Assembly: GCA_015501055.1 (NCBI GenBank)
Contig: JADNYV010000402.1
Location: 1 to 31,650 of the forward strand
Source: Mucidula mucida
Lineage: Eukaryota > Basidiomycota > Agaricomycetes > Agaricales > Physalacriaceae
Length of the DNA stretch: 31,650 nt
Reading direction: 5' to 3'
Shown here: positions 1 to 11,378 of the stretch, piece by piece
How the letters are laid out: each line of letters begins with the position of its first letter
Numbering within the stretch: position 1 is the first letter of the stretch
Notes under the pieces: generated by a model
Told to the model about the DNA's origin: nothing
The model's input: only the letters and a program-made list of their open reading frames with translations
The model's database searches: none
Made by a program: the position numbers and the translations under genes

Positions 1-57
1 GATTGAAAATGTGAAAATATGGCGATTCATAACAAGTGCAGCCTAAAGAGGGGGTAT

Positions 58-500
58 TGTCACAAATTGCCTCTATTCTGTTGCCCCCACCTCAGTCCAC
101 CTTGTTATTGCATCAACACCACACTCTTCCATCATCACATATCACACGCTCCGGGTCCGGTCCGCACTGCCTTAGCCCAGGCCTGATCCAGGTATAGCCC
201 ATCAGCATAGCCTGTCACCTGTCCATCACCTCATGACGCAATCCACACTGCCTCTTGTTTAACTTTGAGCCATTCTATTGTTTACACAGCTACGAACTCT
301 TTATACATATACACGGCCTTTCTAGGTAGATTCCTCAGTTTGTTAACTTCGTCTCTACACTGTTTAGTAGCTCCCTGCACTGTATTGAGCCTGACCTGCT
401 CCTACCTCACCCATTATCATCTTTGCCTCTGTCTCCATCGTTCTCCCGTCTTGTGCGACTTGGGTGGTTGTTTGGTTTACGCCGGACTCCATCCTTGACA
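58..500 (+). mobile_element. LTR of a Ty3/gypsy-like retrotransposon (probably 3' LTR)
   Basis: A purine-rich tract (AAAGAGGGGG, 45-54) lies just before TGTCAC at 58, and the segment closes with TTGACA ending at 500, so it starts with TGTCA and ends with the inverted TGACA. A polypurine tract next to a TG...CA segment is the usual layout at the 3' LTR of a gypsy-type element. A TATA-like stretch (tttatacatata, about 300-311) sits inside, as expected for an LTR promoter. The element body would lie left of the window, so the partner LTR and the target-site duplication cannot be checked; bases 1-57 would be its internal end. No gag or pol coding is visible. It could also be a solo or truncated LTR. 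Confidence 0.55.
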
Positions 501-790
501 ACGGCCCGCTGTACATTACCCGTGCCTCTCAGCACCCTTTCCCTTGAACTTGGGATCTCACAACATAGCAGAGGCTTCTGATTGTGTTTGCTTTACCTTG
601 CCGGTGTTCCTACCGGGTACCCGACAAGACCAGGACGCCACTATTATAATTTATGGTTCAGGAGTGGGAGAAACCCCCGTGACAGTGATAACCTTTCAAC
701 ATGCCTCTTGGGCTTATAGGATGTGTTTTCCTTTGCTGGAAGATAGTATCTGAACGGCTGGCGTCCAAGCGTGTGATTCGGTCGCCCAAA
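501..790. other. Gene-free stretch between LTR and P450 copy 1
   Basis: No coding region that I can support. The small open frame at 544-753 resembles no protein I know and has no intron or codon support. The right part is probably the 3' untranslated region of the P450 gene that ends at 791. Confidence 0.5.
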
Positions 791-3126
791 TTACTTTGAC
801 CCAAAAGGTGATACACACAGCGGGATCTGCATACCCTCCATCTCTTTAGCCTTCACTAATGGGAATGTTGTTTGCAGCCCCGAGCCGTGTACCAAGGGAG
901 GAGTTTCCTTTGGAAGAGAAAACTCGAAAGAGCTGAGGAGCTCTACTACGATACTTTGAATTTCCATGATCCTGGATATGACGCATAAGGCATCGTGCCG
1001 CCGTTGGAAAGCGGACAGGACTCACGCGAATCGCCATCTGCGGTAGGTCAGCAACTGGAGGCCAGCAAAGAAGGACACGCTTACCCGATACATGCTCGAG
1101 CTCCGGCGCCTAAGCCGTTTCTCAGTTTCAGAAGGCTATCACAAAAGGGAGCGGGACATACTGAACGTCAATCTGCATCCAGATACCAGTTAATGATTAA
1201 TACGTCCGTCGTTGAAGTGCTTCACTCACAGATTCGCATACACTCCAACCGTCACGTCCTCCTCAGACCTAATCAAAAATCGTCCCGGGTTCCACTCGTC
1301 TGCGTCTTCGCCCCACACGCTCCGCAAGCTAGAATCATCAGCACCCAACTACCCTAGCAATAACTGACTGACCTGTGATACAAGTACACCGGCACATCCA
1401 CGCACTGTCCCTTCCTCACCCGAATTTCACTAATCACCTTTCCCTCCCGCGTCGTGATAGGATGGGAAAGCGGTATGACATCGTCCTGCGCTGCCACGCG
1501 TCTGAGGGTGTGCACGAATGAATTCCGACGAAGGGATTCCTGGCAAGCCGGGGATGAGTATTGGAGGCGTGGTAGGAGAGGAGAATAGAAGAGGACCTTT
1601 ATAGCGGCGTTCAATAGAGGCATGGAATGGTAGTCGCCGAGGCTCAAGGCGGAAGTGTGCAAGGCGGAAGTGCGCAAGATTTCTTCCCGGATGTTGACCT
1701 GGTCAGAGGGATGGGCGCTCAGCTCGTATAAGAGCCATCCGACCGCGGCTGCTGTCGTGTCATGCCCTGCGAATATGAATGTTCTAACGGATGCAGATGA
1801 TAAGCGTACGAGCGTGTGGTGTGAAGGGAGGATACGCACACCATCTGCGAAATGATCTCGTCTTCTTTCATGTGCATCGTCTCATCGTCGGACAGGGATG
1901 AAATGGCTGTACATGTGTCAGCATGTACTCAACACAGTGACAAGATTAAGCAAACCTAGTAGATTGATGATATCTTTTTCATCTCCAACACCAACTTCCT
2001 TGATAGCCTGAACCTGCCGCTCATGCAGATCCCTCGCTGTAGCGTCCACCACGCGCCGAAATTCCCTGAACTTGATCACATCCTCGAATGGCAATTTCGT
2101 CATCAACGAAACAAGAAGTTTTGGAAGGTGGCGTAAAAGACCCTGGCTCAAGACAAGTTGGAATGCGGAGAGCGAAAGTTGGCTGTCCGGTCTGAAGCGA
2201 ATGCTACAGTTAACAAATCTGCACGCCGAGAAGCATTCGCTTAGCTATCTCATTCTCTTTCCCTTCGATTGCGTCAAAGTGATACCTGAACGAAGCTAGC
2301 AGTGCGCAGACGTAAGTCGGGTGACAATGGGGCGACTCGTGAAAGGCATACTTATTCCGATTATGTCTAGAGCGACGTTTCGTACCCAATGAGCAATGTT
2401 GCATACCCTAGGTCGACCATTTAAGCTTTCGCTGAGCTTTTCGACCAGCTTTCCAAGTCATAAAGATCACGATTCATAAGTGATGAGAAACGCATACTTA
2501 CTCTGGCGGACAACGTCTGGGAAACCTTCAAGTACGAGCGAATCTGAGTAGCAGAGAATGCGCCGTTCAAAACGCGTCTCTGGCGTTGATGTTGTTTTCC
2601 TGTTCCCGCCATAAGTATCGATAGGTAGCCATCAGAGAGAACGCGGAGCTCACCAGCAGCCGACACAATCCCAGGCCCGAACACCAAGTCCGCTAAATGA
2701 TCGGAATCGCCGGTCTTGGGGGACCTGTAACCAGAGGTGTGGAGCACGTATTGGATGGCTTTGGGATCGGCAAGGACGAGGATGGATTCCTGAAGATGCT
2801 CATCAGCACGGAGAGTTCTGTTATGTAGCAAGAAGGGCAACGCACGCTGAAAACTCCAGCAACGCGATATACTGGTCCGTACTTGTCATACCAGGATTTG
2901 TAGTCGCCCAGGTTTGAGACGGTGTGTCTGTCAAGGCCTACGCGCTGGTTACCTGTAAAGGGGCGTGAGTGGGATCATGTGAAGGAAGATGAAGATACGG
3001 GCCTAGCAGCCAGGAAGGATTGGGAGGTCCTTGGATTGACCGTATTAAAGAAGTTTTGCGCCGGTATGTTTTGATGATGTAGGTTGTGAGTATTAGGACA
3101 GAGAGGGAGAAGAGGAGGAAGGCCAT
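791..3126 (-). CDS. Cytochrome P450 monooxygenase, copy 1
   Basis: Heme-thiolate monooxygenase of fungal oxidative metabolism, probably on the ER membrane; substrate unknown. Exon 1 (3126-3003) encodes an N-terminal membrane anchor (MAFLLFSLSVLILTTYII) and the proline hinge GPPNPSWLLG. Later exons give the I-helix AGHDTTA, the K-helix ESLR (starting 1539), the EWNPGRF (PERF-like) motif and the heme loop GAGARACIG, with the ligand Cys at 1090-1092 and Leu where Phe is usual. A 12-nt exon (1026-1037) adds WRFA, and the last exon (971-791) ends PLCVSPFGSK. About 13 introns match those of copy 2 at 18309-20674. Intron 1 (3002-2953) needs a GC donor. The join near 2225 and the one just before the heme loop could not be resolved cleanly, so mild decay is possible. 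The P450 assignment is firm; whether the gene is functional is less sure. Confidence 0.88.
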
Positions 3127-3957
3127 GGTGGGAAAGAGGAAGAGGTGAAAAAGACTCCGCTTTTCTCATCAGGACAGAGGTGTATCACATGGAGTGATAA
3201 ATTGATCCACAGTCTACTTGACTAGAAGTACCAGTTCCATTCTTGCTGCCAAGTCATATCATCGTTTCACTTCAGTCCAAAGGTGCACCGTGTTTAAGTA
3301 GAATTCACGCATCCACGCGTATTTTTGTTGCAATACAGCGTATCGCCTAGACGTCGCGTATATCAGCAGGGCTCTGTACGCGTAGGACCATGTTTCCACT
3401 TACAAGCTATAAGTCTATATAGAGCTGAACTCCACCGTTGGAGCTCCGGTAAGTACAATACATGAAAAATGCACGAAATGCACGGGCCCAAATGACAAGG
3501 TGATCGTTGAGTTGAACGTTGAAGTTCAAGGCGGAAGAAAGATTGGGGGCCAGCTCGAGGTTAGGGTTACTCGCGTGTTTCGGCAACTCATTCATTTAAC
3601 ACCGAAGATAACCCTGTATGCGTTCCCCTCCATCAACTTCCATCAACAGTAAATCGACAGCATAGCCTCCACCTGGTTGACACATATCGAATGCGACTAG
3701 TGATGCTCTTGAGGAGTATGGTGCCGTTTGATACCATACCGCTGTATTCTCGAACAGGATGAAGACCGGCCTTGTTCTCTGCTGTATGCCTAGTCGCGTC
3801 CTCCTGATGTTGTTCTGATATTGGCGACAGTTTGTTTTACCGATTAGGAGAACAAGGTGCCTTAGTTTGGATATCAATACGACACTGATACGATCTTACC
3901 TTTAGAACTTTCAGAACGCTAACGAAACCAGAGACACCCCCGACTGCCACTACATAT
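3127..3957. other. Intergenic region between P450 copy 1 and the DUF6535 gene
   Basis: This should hold the P450 promoter (minus) and the promoter of the plus-strand DUF6535 gene. Two open frames on the minus strand (3877-3596 and 3595-3407) lie in one frame separated by a single stop. I recognise neither and saw no splice or motif support, so they are not called as genes. Confidence 0.5.
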
Positions 3958-6900
3958 ATGCCGCCGTCAAGCTTCAATCCGAACTACGACGATTCTCCCT
4001 CTAATGGGAATCGCGATAGCGATGATGACCAGTCCAAGCCGCCGGACAGCACTCGGCACGCGCGCATACCGGCGCAGCTTGCCAGCAAGCACAGAAACAG
4101 AAAGCGTAAGGTAGCGGGTTTCAAAGCCTCGCACTCAAGGGTAGAGAGAGGTTAGTTCTTGTATATTCTTGTTGATCCTGAAATAATTCACGCCACGCAG
4201 GCACCGACGCGTTCGACTATGAACAAAAGTTTTCTGAAGATGAGCCTTTCAAGGAAATGGGCCCTATGGCACGGGTCTGGAAAACATGCCTGGAAGAGTA
4301 TGCCAAATTTGACGCCGATAGAGTCGAGGATTGGCGCGACGCATTGGACGTCTTGCTTGTTTTCGTGAGTTGTTGCAGGAGATATTGCGTCCAAAAAAGC
4401 TGACCGGTCAACTAGGCCGGACTGTTTTCCGCTGTTGTCTCGACCTTCCTCACGCAGACTTCACAGAGCCTGCAGGTCGATTACAGCCAGGTCAGCGCGT
4501 ATATGATGTACGAGATGCTCCATCTTCAGCGCGCGATGATGGATGGTCTTCCTGCCTCCTCCGTTGTTTCCTCAAACATCACTCCCACTTCTCCTGTACG
4601 CCCCTCGAGGACAGATGCTTGGGTCAATGTGCTCTGGTACACGAGTCTTGCATTGAGCTTAACGACAGCCTTGATGGCGGTGCTCACGAAGCAGTGGATC
4701 CACCAGTATATGGCGGTTCCCTCGGGTACCCCCCGTGATCGTAGTCGCATCCGCCAATTTCGATTTGAGTGCATCGAAAAATGGCACGTACCGCTCATCA
4801 TCGGTCTGCTGCCAGTCCTCATGCATGTCGCTCTCGGCGTCTTCTTTTTTGGCCTCGTTCTCCACGTCCGATCCCTCTCCACACCCGGCGCTACACTAGT
4901 CAGCGTTATCGCATTTATTGCCTTCATTGCGTACTTCGGCACGACTCTCTTACCTATATTGAAGCCCGATTGTCCGTACAAGACCTACTTGACGCTCTAC
5001 TCCTATTCCATTTCTGCACATCTTTGTATGATGTCCCGCCGGAATCATCTTCGCCTTTGGATCACCCGTCACCTTCGTGTAATTCGCTGGTTCTTCCCAG
5101 GTCAGTCGAATGTTCCCCAGGACACGGCATCAGTGGAAGCGCCGCCGTGGCCCAAATCTCTCAGAGACGTAGAAAATTTGGCGGTGGAAAGCATGTCCGA
5201 TGCTCTCGAAGCTCGTGCCCTGATTGGTCTGTACAACATCTCATCGAATACGTCGGTGCAGAGCATTGTCCTGCAAGCTATGAGCGCCCTACCGCTAGAG
5301 CTGTTCTCCGCTACTAAGGCTGGTATTCCCGATGTCGCACAAAGAATTTGCATGCTTGTAGAATCGATGGAGTACACGGCGCCAGAAAAGCAGACAGCAT
5401 ATGAACGCCTTTATCGTGTTCACGTTCGCATCGAGCCTCCCATTCCCGAGTACGGATTTGTACCTCCAAATGTTCTGACACCATCTCTTACCCGGGCGGT
5501 GAGAGGACCAAACACCCTCTCTTTGCTCGTCAGTCGAAAGTTTCCCGAACATGCCATTGCATTTTTGCGTCACCACATATCTCTCAGAAGCGGCTCATGT
5601 CAGAGATTCGATGTACTTGTTTGGGCTAGAATTCTGCAAAATGCACTGTCCACCGGTGCTGATTGGCTTGATGTCGGTGACAACGATTCCCCGGTATAGT
5701 CAACGGTCCTCCCGTAGCTTATACAATCCCATAGATGTTCTGAGATCACGATATGTGATCCTATTTGTGCTGACCTCGTTTCACTACCTCTATTCATCGA
5801 TGGTCGGCATTCTGAATTCGGTGCACTTAATCCAGATTCGTTCCGCTTGAACGTGCGAACATCGCCTGAATTCCCTAGTGCATATCCTATTGAAATACGT
5901 TGGGTCTTTACCATGCTCCTGCGACCATCAATCGTTGAATATCTCCTGCTTGTTCTTTTCCCTGATACCTGTTCCGGCGACGATTACGACGGTCTTCCAG
6001 CGGACATTCTATTTAATCTTGCGCTCGTTCAGACGCGTCATGTCCTTCTGAACAGTAAAACTGGTTCAAGTGATGAGGACGAAGACGAGTCACAGCCGAT
6101 TCCTAGACCTCAAGACAGCGCCGTAATCGTGACGCATGAGACACCAGTGGCTAGACTTCTCTTTTTTATAAGAGAGTACGTCGGCCTAATTCACGAGCGT
6201 TGTAACGTTGAGGGAGGAACTCTCGGACAACATAGCCCCAGCATACTCAGAGCCTCTTGCATTGCCTTAAACGCGGTCATTGCCTCGGAAGCATTCCATG
6301 ATGGAACTCTCGTGTCGAGAGATAGGCGGAAAATATTGCACACGCTCGTTCGAATTTTCAACCTAAACTCTGATCTCTACCGACAGTTCTGTAGTGGAAC
6401 CACCCCATCCCTCGAGCATGAACTTCAAGCGGTTGCCTTCAAAGACTTTCCGCCCATTTGCGGTGTTGTTGAACTTGTGACAGAGATTTTGGACCTCTCG
6501 CGCGGAGTCGAGCCTTACGGTGCTTGTCACTCCCTCTGGATCGAGACGTATTCTGAGCTGGCAAGACGAGGTTGGTTGGATGATTTCCTGCTGGAAATTT
6601 TGGGGATATCCCAACATGTAAGCCCCTGAGGATACAACAGGGATGCGTCCTATGATTTACTCCTTCTTGGCCGCAGCCTATGTGGAGGGCCTGGCTGCCT
6701 TGAAGGTGTCAGCACCGTCCGTGTTCCAAGACACGATGGATTACCTCTCAACGTCTAACAATTTGGTTGTCCTTTGCTTGATCCTTGCCCTTGCGGATGA
6801 TGACCGAAGACGGCGCAGCCTACAGGTACTTTCTGCTTTTCTAACGGCGGATCGTTGGGCAGCTTGCTTGTCAGAGCTTCAAGACTTTTTGGCAAAAGAC

Positions 6901-7273
6901 AACGCCCCACGGGTGTGGTACAATAGATACAAGAAGGATTTTGACCTCGAGACTTTGTATATCGTGTATGGCGGGTCACCTGAGACGCTGAGATTCAGCG
7001 CGTTTGAGGATGTACTACTTGACTATTTATCTCCTGCTGAACGTAGTATTAGTGCTTCAGAATCTCCGGTGAGTCTTTAAAATGTTTTATACGTATCTTA
7101 CTGATATTGAGCAACAGTCAACGATCTATGATTCTACCGCTGTGGCGTCACCTGCTACGAACAATCGTTGGGCTCGCCCTTTGAGAAGACTACTGGCTGT
7201 GCGAGGAGGAGATAACATGGAGCTTGGTCAGAGACATTCAGATAACGCTCAGCATTCCGATGGTATAGTGTAG
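3958..7273 (+). CDS. DUF6535-domain transmembrane protein
   Basis: Large membrane protein of a family expanded in Agaricomycetes; function unknown. Exon 1 (3958-4150) is a polar, basic N-terminus. Exon 2 (4201-4364) starts the domain with FKEMGPMARVWKTCLEEY and ends EDWRDALDVLLVF. Exon 3 (4416-5672) continues AGLFSAVVSTFLTQTSQSL, the first membrane helix typical of DUF6535, then WYTSLALSLTTALMAVLTKQW and two more helices at about 4795-4870 and 4890-4965. After this comes a long soluble region. Intron 5673-5717 (45 nt, GAT|GTCGGT) joins exon 4 (5718 on). The exon ending at 6617 has a good donor (CAT|GTAAGC), but the next open frame (6643-7077) is one base out of phase with every acceptor I see, so that join is a frame break or uses a weak alternative site. 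The last exon, after the intron ending near 7117, stops at 7273. Confidence 0.8.
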
Positions 7274-7778
7274 ATATTGAATGTTGGAGGGAAATCAAAG
7301 GAATAGGACTTACATGTTAGATACGTGCCAAAGTGATGATGAAACTTCATGACAGGTCGAGAATCGGAGAGTAATTACTTATGTCTCACATAAAGTCATC
7401 GACTGCTGTGTCTGTATATCCAGTAGAGGGGGGGGGTAGAAATGTAGCGCTGTTTTTCTCAGATTCCTCTAGTACCATCCGCCCCATATTTTAGCATGTT
7501 CTGGTATGAGCCCCACCCAAACACAGTGTACTGTATTCTACGAGCGACTGCATACTGCACCAGACTCATCTGATCCTACTAGAACAAAAGACCGGCGGCT
7601 GTGGAAGGAACCCTTTTTTGTTGAATATCCGCACAACACAGAGACATAACAACAGTGATCCCATGAACAACGCTCATACATTTCTCTTTTGTTTGGCTGC
7701 AAAATCCTATGCAATTGTGTAGGCAAGGTTCATAGGGACTGAATTCTATAAAGGCTTGCGAGGACATACTATGTTGTT
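7274..7778. other. Gene-free stretch downstream of the DUF6535 gene
   Basis: No supported gene. It contains a run of nine G (7428-7436) after a short purine stretch. That looks like a polypurine tract, but no TG...CA segment follows it. The minus-strand frames at 7538-7767 overlap each other and look like chance. Confidence 0.45.
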
Positions 7779-8330
7779 GTGGAGCTCATGGCGCGTCACG
7801 GTAATTCAAACCCACCCTCTTCTTTATTACAACGCGCGGAAAGATTGCGGGAAAAACATCCGCGCACAGATGCAGGGCATCCACTCGCTACTGCTCTTCC
7901 TGCCTCTTCGTCGAGTTCACATCGACGGCCTCCCCCACCCCCGGCACGCAAAGGCCCACATCAAGGATCTTCTTCTCGTACAGCGCCTGCGCCGCCTCAG
8001 CAGTTGACTTCAGGCTCATTGGGACATTCTCTCAGTCCCACTCGCCGCAGGACACCTCCTCCAATTCCAATTAGAAAGCCATTCCAATTTGGAAGTACGA
8101 GCTCTCCGCCGTATCACTCTCCTACTAGACCCGCCGCTCCGCCACATCGTAGAGCCCACTTTAGCCTTTCGTAAACAGCTGTGAGTCGTAACAAACTCTG
8201 GGTGAAGTCATGTACTCCTAACAAAGCAGGAGACCGTCCGACGGGGAACTACGATACCACCGGTACTATCCTTCCCAAGGACACGAAGAGACAATAGCAG
8301 ATCCGCGACATCAGGAAAACGGTAGGTTTG
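7779..8330 (+). CDS. Proline/serine-rich hypothetical protein, possibly cut by the Plavaka element
   Basis: An open frame from ATG 7779 encodes a basic, low-complexity protein with blocks such as HRRPPPPPARKG and SPTRRRTPPPIPIRKPF, ending at a stop at 8172-8174 if unspliced. A plausible intron (GTAAACAGCT at 8172 to CAAAGCAG near 8230) would extend it in frame through RPSDGELRYHRYYPSQGHEE to about 8321. There a GTAGGT donor lies inside the left inverted repeat of the adjacent transposon. I do not recognise the protein. It may be a small real gene whose 3' part was replaced by the transposon insertion, or a chance frame in GC-rich sequence. No domain, signal peptide or membrane helix is seen. 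Confidence 0.35.
8309..8330 (+). repeat. Left terminal inverted repeat of the Plavaka-like element
   Basis: Its 22 bases match the reverse complement of 14033-14054 without mismatch. Identity stops abruptly on the outer side (A at 8308 against G at 14055, which would have to be T to pair). Confidence 0.85.
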
Positions 8331-8471
8331 GCTCTGGCAACCCTGGCTCCGGTAGCAATGGCTCTGATCATCTCTGGCTCTGGTAAGTCATCTCTGTGTA
8401 ACTCTTGCTCTCACGGAATGTCTCTCAACAACTCTAACAAGTTAATCAAGTTCGAAGTAATATAATAAATT

Positions 8472-11210
8472 TTAAAAGGCTATTTCATGTGCATGATAGT
8501 CTATATACTTATTTACATAGAATGCATTAAAGAAATCGAGCGAATCGGAATGTTTGAATGTCCGTGGTGTGAACTCGTCACCTGAGATACCAATAAGATG
8601 TGCTGCCCGTACGATTGTATCCAAGTGCACAACAGCTTGTACACGTTCCCCGTTCTCATCAACATCGGGCTCCACCATCCACATGCCTGTTACGGGATCC
8701 GGCTCGTCGCCGATTGGTGAGAACCAGGTGATGAGGGCGCACGGATAGACGATGTTCATGTGCTTCATCGAAAAGAACAGCAGCACCCGCGCTGCATGCA
8801 GTCCACGAAACCCGGGAAGAGAAGAGTCCTTATCCAGGAAGATGCAGTCTCGTCGAGGCGGACCATGACGCCACGATCCCACTGACCGAATGCGCTCACG
8901 ATACATTCCATGTCGACCGCTCTCGCCGCTTGGGGAAAAGAATGTCGCAACCGCAGATGGGAAGACACAGATTGGTCCTGAAAACGGTGGACAATCATCA
9001 AGGTCAACCAACATGGGATCCTCCATGGGGACATCGTCGTCCATCAGGCTCTCCTATTGATACAGGAAGCGACGCGTGAGCTCTGGAAGCTGAGGGAGGC
9101 GCAATGTGTGTGCGAGAGCATGCACATTACACGGTAAACCTGTAACTACATGACTCGTAAGTTGACAAAAAACCGTTACACCACAAAAAGACTTACTCGG
9201 CTGCGCCGCCATGACTACTTCACTCAAGAGGTCGCCGGTATCCACTGCACCACCATCATCATCATCTTCGTCGGGACCTGACACGGATTTTGACACTGGA
9301 TCCGGCGGCGGCGGCGGCGGTGCCACATCATCAAAGATTGATCCCGCCAACATACCCCGACTGCGAAAGTCAACGCGCATTGCCGCCAGCTTGTCCATGC
9401 GCTGGTTGACATTGAGCATCTGCTCTAAAGCCTCGTACTTGCTCGTTCTCCGATACGGGTCCTTGACAGCCTTGATGTGCTTCGATTCCGTGATGGAGGA
9501 ACAGAGTCCGTTTGGAGCGCCAAACTCCTGAATAAGGTGACGATAGTGAACCATGGAGTGTTGTCGAGGTAGCGAGATAGCATCTGGGCGGACTCCAAGC
9601 TCTTCAAACACCTTTTGCTCCTCATGGAATTGCGCCACAGCAGTATCAATGTCCTTGAGAACGTCTTTGGTGATAACGGAACGTCGCACAAGATAGCAGA
9701 ACTCCATGAACGTGCTCAGGGCACGAACCATCTTGTCAGGAATAAGGCCAGCAATAGCCGGCAGATAGACCTGAGGACGGCGATGAACATCTGAGTTGCC
9801 AAAAATGGCAGCGACAAACCTTCATAAGCGCTTTGGAGTCGTTTCCCGTCCACTGTTTGAAACCGCGTCCTTCGGGAAAACGTCTGAGTTCCGGAAACGG
9901 CGGAACTGCAGCAATACTTCACAGAACAGTCAAATTAAGAAGATTTGCGCCAGTAAATACTAACCGTCGATCTATTTCGGCAAGAATCTTCGCAGCCTCC
10001 TTCTTATCGTATGTCTGCTTGATGTATTCTTCGACCCATGTAACAAGATGATCCTTGAAGGTCCCCTTGATGATCTGGTGGAGGAGATCAGGCGACAGAA
10101 GTTCATGGATGTCCGCCCGCGGAAAGTAATGCGTAAATGGCTAGAACGGGATTAGTTTAGCAACAAATGGGAAAAGGACACAGTACCATAATATCGTTAA
10201 TTATGCCGTACTGATCCCACATTTGCTTCGGCGTCTGAGCTTCGAAAACAGCAAGCGTATGGGCATGGCTGCGTCGTCCGGCAAGTCCATTGAGATCATT
10301 CTTGTTGGCCGTACACCTAGATATTGAAATAAGCACCAGAAATGTAATACTGGAGCTTGAACAAACCTTGCACACCAGCCTTGAACGATACACGCAAGCT
10401 GTACTTGCTCCGGATAGTCACCGATGTACGGTCCGAGAGCAATCGTATTTCTTGAGCTTCCATGTCTCCGGATTGTCGCCCAGTTCGCCTTTAAAGGACA
10501 GTGCAAAGCTTGACCAGGGAACCTCACCAAGAGAACTGGCGTTGATCGTCGTGTTAAGATCCTTGGCATCCTCGTACGGCGACTGATCATGCATAGCAGC
10601 CCAGATCTGCATCAGTGTGTCGATATGGACCTGGGGTGCCTGCATCTTCGAATAGAGCAGATCTCCAAGTTTGAACAACTTTCGGTCTTCAAACGGCCAA
10701 AAGTCATCTGGGGAACGTGGAGGATTTTCAGGATCATGCGATGGAGGAGGAGGCGGTGCGCCGCGAGGAAGGAATTCACCATCTTGGGTGCATGGTCGAC
10801 CTGAAAAACATTAGGCGTGTTCTGCCAGTGTCAACCCAAAGCAGCGTACCATTGATATACGGGTGCCTCTCACGCACCTCATCATCCTTTGCCTTGCCAC
10901 CGTCGTCTCTGATTGGTGCGCTAGGATCCCCTAAGCCGTCCCAGTCATCATCACCTTCATCCTGCCCACCATCGTCGGGTCTACCGCTATCATCTCCCCC
11001 AGACATGTCTGGACTATCAACGTCCATGTCCTCAGAACCGCGCTGGTTCGCATTTGGGTGATTTGTTGTTTGGAAGCAATTGGGTCAATTTAGCGCGATA
11101 CCGGTATGCTGGGCACGGATATAATTTTTGAGGCTGGAAGTTGTCAACAGCATACACCGGTGACAATGGGGGCATGATTTCGTTGGGAGATTCTTAGGCT
11201 TGGTGGGCAT
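8472..11210 (-). pseudogene. Plavaka-family transposase, internally deleted and with a nonsense codon
   Basis: DDE-type transposase of the basidiomycete Plavaka group. The start at 11210 gives an N-terminal CPHC pair like the C2H2 finger of this family, though its His end is degenerate. Then follow an acidic linker, the INGRPCTQDGEFLPRGAPPP and DDFWPFEDRKLFKLGDLLY blocks, GEVPWSSFALSF, the block LGPYIGDYPEQVQLACIVQGWCARC, ADIHELLSPDLLHQIIKGTF, the FKQWTG/DSKALMK block, LPRQHSMVHYRHLIQEFGAPNG/ITESKHIKAV, and a C-terminus ending NKYIDYHAHEIAF. Two lesions are clear. Near 10441 the frame jumps from the GDNPETWKLKKYD block straight to LGPYIGDYPEQ, skipping roughly 150 or more residues of the usual catalytic core and shifting frame. 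A TAG at 9054-9056 interrupts the frame between RRFLYQ and ESLMDDD. Several normal short introns are present. The family call is firm; the size of the deletion is from memory of the family. Confidence 0.88.
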
Positions 11211-11378
11211 GGTGGAGGAAGAAGTGGAAATGGATTACTGTCCGACGGTACACAAGGCAAGTTATGAAATACAAATTCAGAAAACCCGTCTGTGGAGACG
11301 CTGAGTTCAAAACGCGGACAAATTTTCTTGCGCTACCTTTTTAGTCCTCTACCCGAACAGTCGCCTCCGTTCTTCCTT

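Noticed and set aside
3407..3877. Two in-frame minus-strand ORFs separated by one stop
   Set aside because: No recognisable family and no intron to remove the stop; could be chance.
7428..7436. G9 run as a second retrotransposon polypurine tract
   Set aside because: No TG...CA segment or LTR-like sequence follows it.
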